NCBI GenBank assembly: GCA_036852015.1
Contig: JAANDG010000116.1
Coordinates: 62,001-126,000 of the forward strand
From: Pelodera strongyloides
Lineage: Eukaryota > Nematoda > Chromadorea > Rhabditida > Rhabditidae
Direction: 5' to 3'
DNA length: 64,000 nucleotides
The translations under genes and the position numbers were made by a program. This document shows positions 32,001 through 45,500 of the stretch, in pieces (position 1 is the first letter of the stretch; every line of letters starts with the position of its first letter). The notes beneath the pieces are model-generated. The model was not told the origin of the DNA. It saw only the letters and a program-made list of their open reading frames with translations, and ran no database searches.

Positions 32001-34697
32001 ATACTTTATTCTGAAAAAGAACAAAAGCGAAATAATACAGTGTGAACAAATAAATAAAATACATAAAAAACAAGTAAAGCGAAATACTGACTGGACAACA
32101 CATGTACAAGCTATATTTTTCCCACGATGACATTTGAAAGCGTCTCTACGAATGGGTCGTGCTCAATTTTACGCCAGAAGAAGTGCGCATTGTTGAGAGA
32201 TGAAAGAAATAATTTTTCATTTGTATTTTTTGTAGTTTGAAGCCGACCGTCGTGCGATTATCATCACCATTAACTCTTTCGACACCGAGTTGAGCAAGGA
32301 CGATAGGGAGAAGCTGTACCCACGCTGCGGAAAGCTCTACCCAGAGGGTTGGTGAACATAGCTATCTATTTCTAAAACAGTTGTCTTCGTGGTTTGTGCT
32401 ATGTGTAATATTTACAAATCGGCTAAGAGCCGTAAGCCGTAAGTATTGATTAAGTTAAAGCGAAAGACTGGCCGGTTTTGAAACGCATCGGGTACATCAG
32501 CATTCTTACGCAGCTTATGCAAATGAACATAAATTAGAATAAAAAAATCGAGTAAATTAGCATAAACATAAATACGTAGGGGGACTCAGTTGTCCACGAT
32601 GCGTTTCAAAAACGGGCCGGTATTTCGCTTTAAGTTCGACGTGCAAGTTCTAATTTTGTGCGACACAATTATTGCCTTCATTTACAGTTTTTTTGTTGAC
32701 GTAAGGCTAACTGTTAAAAAAAAGGAAATGAGAAAACACAACCAAATATTTGCAGGTCTCGTTGGTCTGGCGCGTGCTGACGATTACGATCAGGTCAAGC
32801 AGGTCTGCGATTACTATTCGGACTACAAGGTTAGTTTATTGTTTTATTATTCTTTTTTTCTCTTACGGTTGCCTGAATTCTAGTAGTCCTACGAAACATA
32901 ATTTTGTTTGAGAAATTTCATGTGTGTACAGTTCTTGGTTTATTTATTTACTTGTTCAATAAGCTCGTTCAAATTCATTATTACGTTTTGGCGACTCTAG
33001 TTCTAGACGCAATGTGTTTGCATTCTCTCCGTAATGCATAGGCTGTGTTTTGTCTGGTATTAAAAAAATAAGTGGTTGTGATTTGGGTAACTATATGTCA
33101 TTTTTCTGAAACATTGTATTTTTGAATCGTATTGTTATTGCGTAATAGTCTATTTATCTCAAGTATCATCCATGTTGTTATCGCAGTTTCACATAATGAA
33201 ATTTTACCTACAGTAGGAAATTTACATACACATGCAGTCTTTTTGCATAAAAACTGCTCGGAAACGGAAAAGTGAAATTGGATGGTACTTTCGCGGCGAA
33301 TTCGCGCGAAAGTGTAACATAAATACTCGTATACTCTATCAAGCACAATTGGAGGGCCAAGTCCCTTTTTACTTCTTACTTATTATTGTATTTTTAGGCT
33401 CTGTTCGAGGGAACTGGTAACAACGCCGGTGATAAGACATTGGAGGACAAGTTCTTTGAGCACGAGGTCGGATTTTATTATTGGCTCATTTTTGGTTGAC
33501 ACTACTTGACACGAGACTACAAACTATATTGGGGTCATAGGGTCATTTTGGGTGACACTGCTTGACACGAGTCCACATCATACATTGGGTCATTTTTGGT
33601 TGACACTACTTGACATGAGGTTGACACTAACTTGACATGAGGCTACAAACCACTTTACCTTTATGGTATTACTATAATCCCTTTGGACGTTTGGTCCTAA
33701 ATTAGTTTCTTGTGTGTACTGTGTGCCCCGCCTTTACTTACGAGACATTTCCTAATCGAAGGTTAGAAGTGGTGATCAAGCCATGGTGTATTTATAATAA
33801 TAGATTATTAGTGATACGTTAAGGTTAAGGTGAGACCACTGATCTCTCGCGAAGACCTTAAGACCTTAACGTACGCGAAGACCTTAACGTAGTTATTTTT
33901 TATCTCGATATACAACAGTCTTTTTTCCAGGTGAAACTGAACGTCCACTCTTACCTTCATCAATTCCACTTTGGAGTATTCTACGCCTTCATTAAGGTAT
34001 GTGGTGGTTTTATTTTATTTTATTAATTTTAAGTTGTTTGCTTGTTTCTGGTTTGAGCATACTGTCTATTGCCATAATAACGAAAATATGAGGATTGCTC
34101 GTATTCTCCGCAATACATATGTTTCGGTATTAGTGTATATATGATATGACGCTTGATTTATGGTGCAGTGCTTATTGATATGTATTGTGATGTATTGATA
34201 CCTTGATACGGTGTGTGGTGTATATTGTTTATTTATGGTGATTCGTCGTTTGGTAAGGTATATGTTGTGTGGATAAGGGAATGAGGCTCTACAGAAAATA
34301 ATGTTATTTAAAGCGAAGTACCGGTCGGTTTTTGAAACACATCGCACCAGCATTCTTATGTGGCGTATGCAAATGAACATAAATTAGAATAAAAAATGAG
34401 CTAAATTCGAGGAAAGTAGCATAAATACGTAGGGATTCAGTTGTCCACGATGCGTTTCAAAAATCGGCCGGTATTTCGCTTGAAGGTGCAGTATACCGTG
34501 TCCATTGCCAATATACCATATGTATTAGGTGACAATTTGGCATTCATATGCGCCAATTTACAAATTTGTTTTGTCGGTAATTTACGAATTGCCTATTTCA
34601 GCTGAAGGAGCAAGAGATGCGAAATATTATCTGGATTGCTGAGTGTATCTCACAGCGACACCGCTCAAAGATTGATAACTACATTCCGATCCTCTAA
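29092..34697 (+). CDS. vha-16: V-type proton ATPase subunit d, 348 aa
   Basis: Subunit d sits on the membrane Vo sector of the V-ATPase and couples the central stalk to the proteolipid ring during proton pumping. Thirteen exons join in frame: 29092-29154, 29317-29374, 29484-29551, 29965-30068, 30605-30713, 31059-31128, 31502-31581, 31830-31907, 32236-32347, 32756-32829, 33398-33466, 33931-33996 and 34602-34697. The 348-residue product is the usual family length. Recognisable blocks, in order, are [171 protein letters not shown] and the C-terminus NYIPIL. All splice sites are GT-AG and no exon is damaged. The chosen ATG gives MGEFFFNID, as expected. Confidence 0.97.
30714..30745. repeat. TAA trinucleotide microsatellite
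   Basis: About ten copies of TAA follow directly after the splice donor of V-ATPase d exon 5. Confidence 0.9.
32455..32633. mobile_element. TTAA-flanked MITE, family A
   Basis: TTAA and inverted ends (AGCGAAAGACTGGCCGG, CCGGTATTTCGCT) bound an AT-rich core. It lies in a V-ATPase d intron. Confidence 0.88.
33474..33655. repeat. Minisatellite with TTGACACTACTTGACACGAG units
   Basis: Three to four imperfect copies of a 50-70 bp unit containing GGTCATTTTTGGTTGACACT and ACTTGACACGAG occur directly after the donor of exon 33398-33466. Confidence 0.85.
34308..34484. mobile_element. TTAA-type MITE, family A
   Basis: The left side is TTAAAGCGAAGTACCGGTCGG. The right end is CGGCCGGTATTTCGCTTGAA, so the right TTAA is mutated. 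It lies in the last V-ATPase d intron. Confidence 0.82.
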
Positions 34698-36534
34698 ACG
34701 ATGACTTGAGTTTGTGCGTAATCTGCATCCTTTCGTAGTGTTTATTTTCCCTTTGATTACTTGAATTTTCGTCTAAGCTGCCCATGTATTGACTATGATT
34801 CTGAGATATTTAGCAAATGTAAAATGTGAGAGAATTTGAAGTGGGGCAATGTAAAATTATCCACCTTGAGTACTGGGGAGGACTTTACATTAATGAGAGA
34901 TGAGAGGGTGATTTGTATATTTTAGCGCTCACATTTGAATTTCTTCTTTTCTTTTTTTAAAATATTAAGCCCGACGATTCTACCATTTTTTGCCAAAATA
35001 TTGAGCTGATTACTTAGTCTTTTCTTGCTCGGACTTATTGGGGGCTTGTTCGATGCTGTGAACTATTAAGTCATAACTAGTCTCGAATCGAATACTGTAG
35101 ATTTCTATGTCACAACCAACCCTTAGGAGCGTATTATGATTGTAAGTACAGTAGTCATCTATTTCAAGGGAGATATCAACCAGTCCTACATAAATGTGAT
35201 CCTTCCATCATTCCACTTTGTATTTTGTAGATTGAATTTTGTAGTGTAAACTTTGTAGTTTGTAGTCTGTGATATGAGCAGACTTTCTTGTATGATTAGA
35301 ATACTGTAGTCGAAGGAGTAGGTGGTTTCGACAAATAGGCTCCCTACTCCGAATTATCTTTCAAGTTTGTAATCACGAATGTATCATATAAAGAACAACA
35401 GTTTATAAAATAGAGTTTATCAGCTTTGTCTCCCTGTGTCTATGCCGTATTTATGTAGATACCAATAGAGAGTAAAACATTTACTGTGTAGTCTTTTATA
35501 CCATGCGGAGACTGCCGACTGTTACATAAAAACGCTCGTATGCTATGTATTTGGTGTCTCAGTCAAAGTAACTTGTTACTTGTGCCTCGAATACGTAACT
35601 AATTTGTTTATTAATAATGCAAATATAAAAAAACAATAATCATAATTCAGTACGGTAAAATCACACTACAAGTTGTAGACGCTTAGAATGTGGAAGCATA
35701 AGTGAACAATAAGTTGGGAGTTTGAAAAATATCTACCGTATTTTATGTTGGTCTAATTGTAAGAACTGAGCAGTACTAATCTTTTCAGATTTATTATGAG
35801 CCTAAATTTTTAGGATTGGTAATTTAAATTATTTATTGGGCAGTGCTATAAAGCCTAATAAAATATGCAAAAAAAAACAGTCCAGGGTTGGTGGCGCCAG
35901 GAGTGTGCGAGTATGCTGAACAGTGTAAGAGTTCGTTTTCCATGTGGCGCGCTCCTGGCGCTCCAGCGGCCAACAGTCCAAAAACTTTAAGATACACCGG
36001 TGAGTGCGCGGCCCAGCATCTTTCACAAGTGCGCGGGACTTCGGGCGATCGCCCGGAAAATTAAATTCGGTGTCGGGAGGTCGGGAGGGTGATTCGTTCC
36101 CAAATATTCAGGAGCGACCGCCTGGCCGACGATTTCAAACCAATAAATAAATCGATAAATCAAGAACAAATCCTTAGAAGATAAAAATATTGGCACATTG
36201 TCAGGCAGCGAGATCAAAATAATAAAAGAACAAACAATAATATAGGTTGTTGAATGCAACTAACTGTAATAACATTAAACAGATTAAAAAAGAAGAGACT
36301 CCAACGCACCCTTAGGAAGCGCGAGGGGTGTGCCACTAGTGCGGCACAACGAAGGCTTACAATTCCTGATGGTGCGCTTTGAGGAGCCTGCCCTACGGCG
36401 CATGGTGAAAAGAGCAAGAAATGGGAAATAGATCTAAACTACCAGTTTCCCCATTAGTGAAATTTTTTAGGGGCATAATCTCGTTTGGTTTTGACTAGAA
36501 TTTAAAAAATTGCTCCCAGAGGCGTGCGTCCACG
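34698..36534. other. Convergent intergenic region, V-ATPase d / punctin
   Basis: No gene seen. It must hold the 3' UTRs and polyadenylation sites of two convergent genes. AATAAA occurs near 35858, probably too far to serve the V-ATPase gene; I could not assign a site. Confidence 0.55.
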
Positions 36535-39500
36535 TCATAGTCGTTGCGGTCGTTCGACGCGAGCGCAAGAAGCGCAGCACCGTTGCCGAACCTCTGCGGA
36601 ATCACATCTGAAAGAAGTGATGTTAGTGGGGCGTAATAACTAGGCCTAGGCATACCCCTTATGGCCCTTACTCTCCCTCCTGATTGTTTCACTCTGACTG
36701 TGTTGCCACATTCGTACACGTGCAGTCGGCCAAAAAAAGTTATGTAACTATTTTAACATGACAAGTGCATAGATGCATAGACCCAGAGCTACTCGTCGGG
36801 AGGAATTATCCTTCGTAATGAGTGGCACACAGTTGATGATTATACATGCACAACACGCTGTAACCTGATCACCGACGCTTAAAGCAGTATAGTACCTACT
36901 TTGGGGAATTGCATATGACACTACGACACACACATCCTATGTAGCCTTACAAATTTTTGGTGCCCGTCTGTCCGTCACCAATACATAGGATACATAGATA
37001 GGATATGCGCATCATATGCAAATTTCCCAAAATATGTACAATACTACTTTAAATCCCGTAAAGTTACCTTACGACCTACCTTACGACGAAAAGGTATAGA
37101 CTTCAACCCGCAACTACCGAAGGTAAAGAACAAAGTATAGTATATGACACACAAAAACTCACGAATGAAATAGTTTAATGATGTCACAGAACCGAGAGAG
37201 ATCCTCGCAGCTTGCGTCTGTAAGGATATTCAGAAAATAAACATGCAACAACAGAGGTAAGAAAAGTTGAAAATTGTAGTGCAAACGTTACCAACGGTAA
37301 CGGTTAGTATTAGCTCGAAGAGCTCAGTATTAGCCTTAGGTTAAACCATGGGCGTGCGATACCTCTCGATGGTTTGCTGCTGTTCCTAAGTCCTGCATTT
37401 GCTAACATTACGCTTATATCCTGAGAAGGTTAAAATCAGCTTTTAAAGGGTACGGTAGACTGCGCAATGTTTACAGTTTGTAGTTTGTAATGTAAAAAAA
37501 AGTTTCTTTTTCTTTGTGTAAGTACAAGCAAAAACAGGTCTCGTGCAAATGGAACACAAAAAGGGACGGTAAGTAACCCAACTGTGTTAGCTTATATTCC
37601 GCAGTTTACTACACTATAAAAAAAACCATTTGTTGTTTGTACCTTGCAGCGGTAGTGCCGTGGGAGTACAGGCTGGGAGACGGCCCGCCTGCGGGCATGG
37701 TCTCGCGGCGGGAGGCCTGCGTGCGCCCTCGCAAGAACGACCCGCCGCTTTACCGCTAGACGACCACACGCACTGTAGCATACGAAGCTGAAATACGAGG
37801 TGGAGTTTATGCATTTAGCTCAAGTAATCGTAGCTAAATTATACTATGCTGGTGCGAAGCATCTGATATATTACATAGACCCTACAATCCTGTAGAATTC
37901 TTTCTGTGCCAATGAGTCGCTGTAGAATAGCAGATTTGCTGTTGCTCGGGACCTCTGCGAAACATGTCATAAGGGAACTTTGAAACACTGTATTCGTATT
38001 GTACCACCCTTGAATAAAGGTGCACGCTCTTGAAGCGTAAAAGATTTATTATTTATTATTTACTGCCAGATAATTTGAATAGCTAATTTTCAAGCCGTTA
38101 AAGCGAAATACCGGCCGGTTTTTGAAACGCATCGTGGATAAGTGAATTTTGACGTATTTATGCTAATTTGTTCGAATTTAACTCGATTTTTATTCTAATT
38201 TGTGTTCATTTGCATAAGCTGTATAAGTAAGAATGATGGAGTACTCGATATGTTTCAAAAACCGGCCGGTATTTCGCTTTAAAAAGATTATCGGAATGAA
38301 AAGCCGTACCTGCATTCCACCGCTTCCGCAAGTCGAAGAGCATTGTCCCCATTCGTTGGCCCGCCATTCTGCCTTGCAGCGTTCTGAAAAGAGGAAAATA
38401 AGCCAACATCGCCGCAAATTCACATTTTGTACGCTGTTTCTTGTTTGCGTGCCGTCTTTTTAAGAGACATCATTGGGAAAATTTACGCCTGACGATACAA
38501 ACAGGGTGCGTGGGACGTAGCGCGGCGTGTGCGGAATATACGCATGGGATGAGCGGCAGTACCAGATGAGAGAATCCTGAACTCTATTAGAAAAATCACC
38601 ACAAACCCACCATTCACACATTCCTTCTTCTGTTTCGGGCGGCCGGACTTGTCGCACTGCGCCGGTTCCACCTCGGTACCGTTCTGCGCCACGCACTTGA
38701 GCGTGCGCCGTTGTTGCGCCGTACTGTCGCGAATACAGCGCGAAATATTGCACTGAAATAGATATGTTATGTTCTATGCAAATGAAGTTATCTATGGAGA
38801 CCATGTTGTTGTATGCACGGTCAGCGCCTAGAGAGAGAAAAATACACTCCAATTTGCTCGCGTGCGGTTTTTGAGGGGCGCGCAGTAGGTGCGCGCCAAG
38901 CGCGCTAATTGGAAGTTTACACCCTTTGAACTATGAACCCTTGACCCCTTTGAACTATTAATTGTTAATTTCAAAGTACTTACATCCGTCCACTCTGATG
39001 CCTCCCATTTGGGGCAGTGTGACTTCTGACAGGGTCTCGTGGATGGGGGTCTGGGCGCTCCGAGAGTGGTACAAACTGCATCATCCACCCTTTTCTTATA
39101 GCCACCCTCGACCGTGACGATGCAAGAAATATCGCGAGCCTGAAATAAAATATGTAATTTTTTATTAGTTATATCATACGCTAACAATTCCTGCTCTCTC
39201 TCTATCTTTTTTTTTATCTTTCTGTAGACGAAATCAAAAATCTAATAGCAAAAGATCGGTGCCTCATGCTGGAATCGAACCAGCGACCTTCTGTTTACTA
39301 GACAGACGCTCTGCCACTGAGCCAATGAGGCGACGTGGGTGGTCCAGATAAATAATTAAATAAAATCTATATAATTTTTGACTTTTATACTAAAGTTTTC
39401 AAATAACAAAAAAATTGGTGCCTCATGCTGGAATCGAACCAGCGACCTTCTGTTTACTAGACAGACGCTCTGCCACTGAGCCAATGAGGCGACGTGGGTG

Positions 39501-42500
39501 GCCCAGATAAATAATTAAATAAAATCTATTTAATGTTTGACCTTTACACAAAATTATCAAATGGCAAAAGTTTGGTGCCTCATGCTGGAATCGAACCAGC
39601 GACCTTCTGTTTACTAGACAGACGCTCTGCCACTGAGCCAATGAGGCGACTTGGGTGGTCCAGATAAATAATTAAATAAAATCGATTTAATGTTTGACTT
39701 TTATACTAAAATTACGAATGGCAAAAGAGTTGTGCCTCATGTTGGAATCGAACCAGCGACCTTCTGTTTACTAGACAGACGCTCTGCCACTGAGCCAATG
39801 AGGCGACGTGGGTTGCCCAGTAAATAATTCAATAAAATCTATTTAATGTTTGACTTTTACACAAAATTATCAAATGGCAAAAGTTTGGTGCCTCATGCTG
39901 GAATCGAACCAGCGACCTTCTGTTTACTAGACAGACGCTCTGCCACTGAGCCAATGAGGCTATGTGGGTGGTCCTGTTGTAGTCATACAAAACAACGCAC
40001 CTGGAATCCGTGAACAGAGCAGCTTCTCTGGTGACATTCAGTCCAGTGGCCAATATGATGAGTGATCTGTAAAAAAAGATAATATAATTACAACATAAAA
40101 CCGAAATTATACATAGAAAGTTGATTGTATAAACAAACAAGGCAACGGGGGCCCTGTACTAACTTATATAGATAGAACGTTCCCCAATTTACCTTGAATA
40201 AATCGCCATACTTCTTCATTTCCGTTACCAGTTCAAGGTTATCCGAAGCCTCAGTTAGAAGATTCTAAAGTATACATTTTACTTGCAATTAGAGCTGACT
40301 TCACTACAATCTTATTATATAAAGTTGGGAGCTTTGTTTGTTTGTTTGTTTGTTTGATTGATTAATTATGTGTTTGGATGATGTGCGTTACGCTGAGGTA
40401 CTAGAAGGTCGCCTCAGGCGGCGCAGCCGTCTGGTGCTTCAATAAAGAAAAATTATGCGATACTAATAGAAAAAAAGTTGTTTAGTAAATACTAATAGAA
40501 AAAAAAGATAATAGAAAAAAAGTTGCGAAACCTAGTAGTTGTCAACCTTGTTGTCAAACTGTTTGTTGTTGTCCTTGTTGTTGTCAAATTGTTGTCAAAC
40601 TAGTCAAACTAGTAGTTGTCAAACTGCGAAAAAGACACGCAAACCGCGACACGCAAGGCGCGTTGCATTCGCGGAATGCGGCGCAGAAACTGCACGCACC
40701 CTTCCCCTATATTTACCTGCAATCGCGTGATGTTGTACTGCTTGGAGTGCTTCAAGACTTCATGATTTCCAGGCTCTAGCATATTCGTCAGCATGCTATT
40801 CTGAAAGATTTTATTGCATATAATTGATTATACTTTTATAATCAATTGTATACATAATAATTTTCAAATAGCTATTCAAAGATAGAAGTCAGAGAGAGAG
40901 AAGAGAGAGAGAGAGAGAGAATTCGTGAAATAAACGGAGGAGCTTGATTGTGAGAAACCGAGGAGAAAGAGGGAGAAAGGAGAAAGAGAGAGAAAGAGAG
41001 AGAGAGAGAGAATTTACTCCAAAAGTAGAGAGCTAGCACGAAAACACATACCTGTACTTTATCATCGTCATCCTGATACTTGAAGTGAAGGGTCAAATTT
41101 CCCTGAAAAAAAATCAATAAATCAAAGTTTACATAGTCCATTATGGGAGAAGATAGTAGAGTTGGAGCTTCTACGGCTCCCGCATGAACTTGATGCTGAA
41201 GGTATCCGTTTTATGTTCACCGTAAGTATCAAAGGGCTTCACCCCTTTACTCTGTGGGATCTGGTTTTATAAGTGCTCACCATATTATTCTTGATTAAAT
41301 TTGGTTACGTTTCACGAAACCTTCATATAACAAAGCTGCACTTATGATTTGATTTTCGGCTCGTTACACAAAGCTCACAACGAGAAAATTGGCGTGCAAG
41401 CAGCAACGTCACGGCGTGCAGGCGGGTATGAAAAAAGTGTCACGCCGTTGGGTTATGGCATGCAGGGTTGCACGCCGTACCCACGCGGCTTGCACGCCGT
41501 GACGTGGCCGCATGCACGCCACCACGTTGCCAAATGCACGCTGCACACCGTTGTCACGCGGCTTGCACGCCAAGTTTCGCCTGGGCAGGAGATAAATTAG
41601 CACACAATCAAACGGCAACCCTCATAATTAATCATCGTTATTTGTCTACGCTAATTTCGTCTGTTGACCAAAACGTTAACAATCACTCCGTCCTGTTCTA
41701 GACCGTGTAACAAAAAAAAAGTCAGTGCTAAAATGGAGGTTGACACATATTCACAATCAGCAGTGGCACACATTATCATCCACTGACGAAACTTGGCGTG
41801 CAAGCCGCGTGACAACAGCGTGCAGCTTGCATTAGGTGCATTTGGCAACGTGGTGGCGTGCAAAAATGCACGCGGAATGGGAATGGCGTGCAACTTGCCC
41901 GCCGATACCACACCGCTTGCACGCCAATTTTCTCGTTGTCGCGACAAGAAAGAAAATCTAACATACTTGAAGTTTGTCCGTGTAACATTCGTAAAGACCA
42001 GCGTCCTCCATCCTAGCGTGGAATATGCGGAGATTTCCGTTTGTTGACACTTTCAAGTGGGCTAAAAGTAAAAGCTTATGATGAAACCTTAGACATTGAG
42101 CGGTGGCATATGAGGCGCACCAACACAAGATATGCCACAGTTGCGCCAGAAATGCGTGGCGCCGCTAGACACCCCTTTTTTTGGGATTTGCCGCGCGATT
42201 TCTAACCCACCATCGTTCCTGATCCGCTTTCCGTTCTTGCTCCAGTAAATCTTTTTCTTGTCATAGTTTTTGCGCGGACACTTGATCTTGATACTCGTTC
42301 CCTGTAAGAAAGAACTGTAAATCCTAAATGTCGAAATGCTTATTTTAAATTTCGCTTTTCGTGCTGAAATTAATCAACAATAAGCGTATAAGATTCCACT
42401 GCACAATGTTGCTTATGGGGTATAATAAAACCGCAACTGGCACCAAACTAACAGCCGCGGGCCTGGGGTAAAATTGTCCCAGTGGTGGGGTAAAATTGTC

Positions 42501-45500
42501 CCTGGTGGGGTAAAATTGTCCCCGTGATGGGGTAAAATTGTCTCATATTTTTTCACGATCTAACGGTGACTAGCGTGACATGAAAATCACGAAAATAAAA
42601 GTCAGTGTACCGTACCTGGTAAACTGTGGCTTCGCCACCGAGCGCAAGTGTTAATTTCTTGAGATGTTCTGCCTGCTGGAAGACTCGGTTGGTGTGAAGT
42701 TGTGGTTTTCCACAAGCACCTAAATATAAACTTGAGCTTACAGAATATACATAAGATTTATTGAAACATAAACAACTAAAGTGTTCACAAGAGAAAATAT
42801 CATACGAACTACGAACCAGTGAAACCAGAGTAAAGTGGTTCAGTTTTTATTGCTTACGAGAACTTGGTAACTGCCAGTCTTCAACTCATTGTCAGTACAA
42901 ACAGGTTTTCAAAAGACGTGGGTTGGGGTTAAAAAGTCGTACCCAAATTGCACATCTGCACATCATGTGGCCGTTGAGCGGCACATTCGCGGCCCTCTCG
43001 ACGTTCTCGTCGTCCCTGCAAAAGGAAGTATGGAAGTGAACACGCTGTCTAGTAGTAAGCGTCGTAGTCGTAGTTTATCGTAGTAAACAATTATATAGTA
43101 TCAGTATCAAACCTTCTGATCTCTTCCTTCGCAGTCAACACGTCGCTTTTGTTCACCAATGCCACAGGATGCGGAGCACTCGCTCCACTCGCCGGCCTGA
43201 ATAAGTCAAGAAGTAAGTCGAGTCCACGTCTAATTAATGAGATATGGTCCCTGTCATTTGCTAGCTAAAAGGCCATTTAATAGCTTTCAGCAGCTCCTCG
43301 GTGATCAGTAAACTCACAATCCAGATTGCAGGACAGGATACTTGAGCACAACCCTGTGTGTCTGGTGGCTTTGGTGATGGGCATTGGTCATCGGGCAGGA
43401 TGAGAATAGCATCAGCACCGCCTGAATACTAGTATCAACATAGTAGGGTACTAGTGACGACATGGCACAAAACTAATAAAATCTGATTGTAAGTCAATGT
43501 TTACACGTGCAAAATGTGTTCCATTTCATGCGAAATAGGCACAGAATGGAATACAATTTGCATACGTATAATGCATTGGAAGTAGCTGTCGAGGATGCGA
43601 AGATCACGTGTTATACAGCTTTAATTACCAGGAAAATTTCAGACCTGTTCTTGAAACGGGTCGCATGCACTTCACTGCACGGGACTTCGTTCCGCTTCCG
43701 CAAGTAGCAGAACATTCGGTGAAACGTCCAACCTGCATACATAGTTTTTTTATAGGGCAGCCTGAGCCTGTGCCTAAGCCTAAGACTATTTTGATCTGAC
43801 TTTCATCATTTTCACTAGATTTTTTCCGCTTGGCGTTTGCAAAAGAGAGCCTATGTATCTTCAAATACACGTTTTTCATATGTACAATAGTTCTATGTAC
43901 TTCTTACTATATGCTACCCAATGATTCTCACCTGCCATGTAGCTGGGCAAGGTTGCGCATTGCAGGCCCGCACACGCTCTGGTGGGCGCCGTCGGGCGTC
44001 GCAGTGATTCCACGAGACAGTTTTACGAGTGGACACTTCTACGCATTTCAGTTGAGCCTTCTGTTTTCCTGAAAGGTCAAATTTTATTATTATTATTTAT
44101 TCATTCGAAGTTAAGCTTAGACGAGGTCTACGCCATGAGCTAGGGCTTGAATTGAACCCATGGCTGAGTCTAGGCCTAAACCCAGGCCTAAACCCAAGCT
44201 TAAGTCCATATCAGATCGATGCCATCCCCGTGTTACCGTACCTCCCAAGCAGCTAGCTGAACATTGTCCCCACTCGCCGTGTTCCCAACGGAAGGGTGAG
44301 TTATCGATTGGTTCTTTGGCATCCTCCTGCAAATATCATGTATAAATTTTTTATCGTATCGCATGGCCTTTATTCCCGGGAGAATTGCAAGCAGGATGCC
44401 TAAAGCTTGCCATACTTAGGGTTAGGCTTAGACTTAAAAAACATGCGAAGCCGTTACCCAGCGGGACACACTTTATCTGCATACAAGTTTAGCAGTGAAT
44501 TGCGCCGCTATGCACAAAGGGGCCACAGAGAAAAGGTTCGCCCAAAAGATAAGCCAGGAGCTTCGGCGAAAAGAAAAGGTTCCTTAGTATACCTGAAGTG
44601 GACAAGGTCGTTCCTCACATGGCTGGAAGAGTGGTGGTTGTGGGAGATCTGAAGTTGGAATTTTGTTAAAGCGAAATACCGGCTGATTTTTGAAACGCAT
44701 CGACCACAACAGCGTTCTTATGCAGCATGTGCAAATGAACATAAATTAGAATAAAAAGTCGAGCTAAATTCGAGGAAATTAGCATAAATACGCAAGCATT
44801 CAGTTGTCCACGATGCGTTTCAAAAACCGCCGGTATTTCGCTTTAATAATGGTTTGTGGTTTGATTAATTTATTAAAGGAAATATATGGATGTGTAAGGG
44901 ATATCACAGTGATTCTATTTCGCAAAATAAGATCACATAAGGAGCACCTTGCCCTTCGCTGGCACGTTTATTGAAAAATAATTACCAATCAACGCACAAG
45001 ACAGGGCAACTGGCTCAGTTTGGATAAAATAAGTATAGCAATGTTTCAGTATAAAGTAAAAAATGAGACTTTTGAAACAAATATAGTTAGAGAAGAAAGA
45101 TTCAATTATTGTATAGAAAAGGGTAAATTACTTGAGCACTCAGAATCTGGCAGTTGTATGATGTTCCGTGTCATCGGGTGTAGTGCTACGCATTCCACAC
45201 TACGGCTTGACACACCGGTACCACAGCTAGCGGAACATGAACCCCACGCACCGGTCACCAGCCTGGAATATGCATAATGAAATCTGTTGAAAATCATAAT
45301 ATTATTATTATTATTATAAACGCCTCAGCATAGATATTGAAGTGTCATTCTTATTGTATGGCGTCCATGCAGTCTTGCTCTGCAAGACCCCCTGCACCGT
45401 TTCTGCGGATTTCGGTTGATAAACGGGGTGCAATTTTCATCTTTTTTTCATCTATTGTTTTCATAGGGATCGTGTATCATCTAGAGGTTCCAAAGCTCTT

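Larger units (their letters stand above)
39254..39970 (-). repeat. Tandem array of five ~157-bp tRNA units
   Basis: The tRNA-Thr genes are spaced 159, 157, 157 and 156 bp apart, and the spacers (CAGATAAATAATTAAATAAA) are repeated with the genes. The array therefore arose by tandem duplication of a unit larger than the tRNA. Confidence 0.93.

Noticed and set aside
36535..36719. Longest frame over the last punctin exon, ending ...DARLWEQFFKF
   Set aside because: It is out of phase with exon 37163-37217; the in-phase frame completes the PLAC cysteines.
39254..39970. CRISPR-like regular repeat array
   Set aside because: The repeated units are tRNA genes with conserved, not variable, spacers, in a eukaryotic intron.
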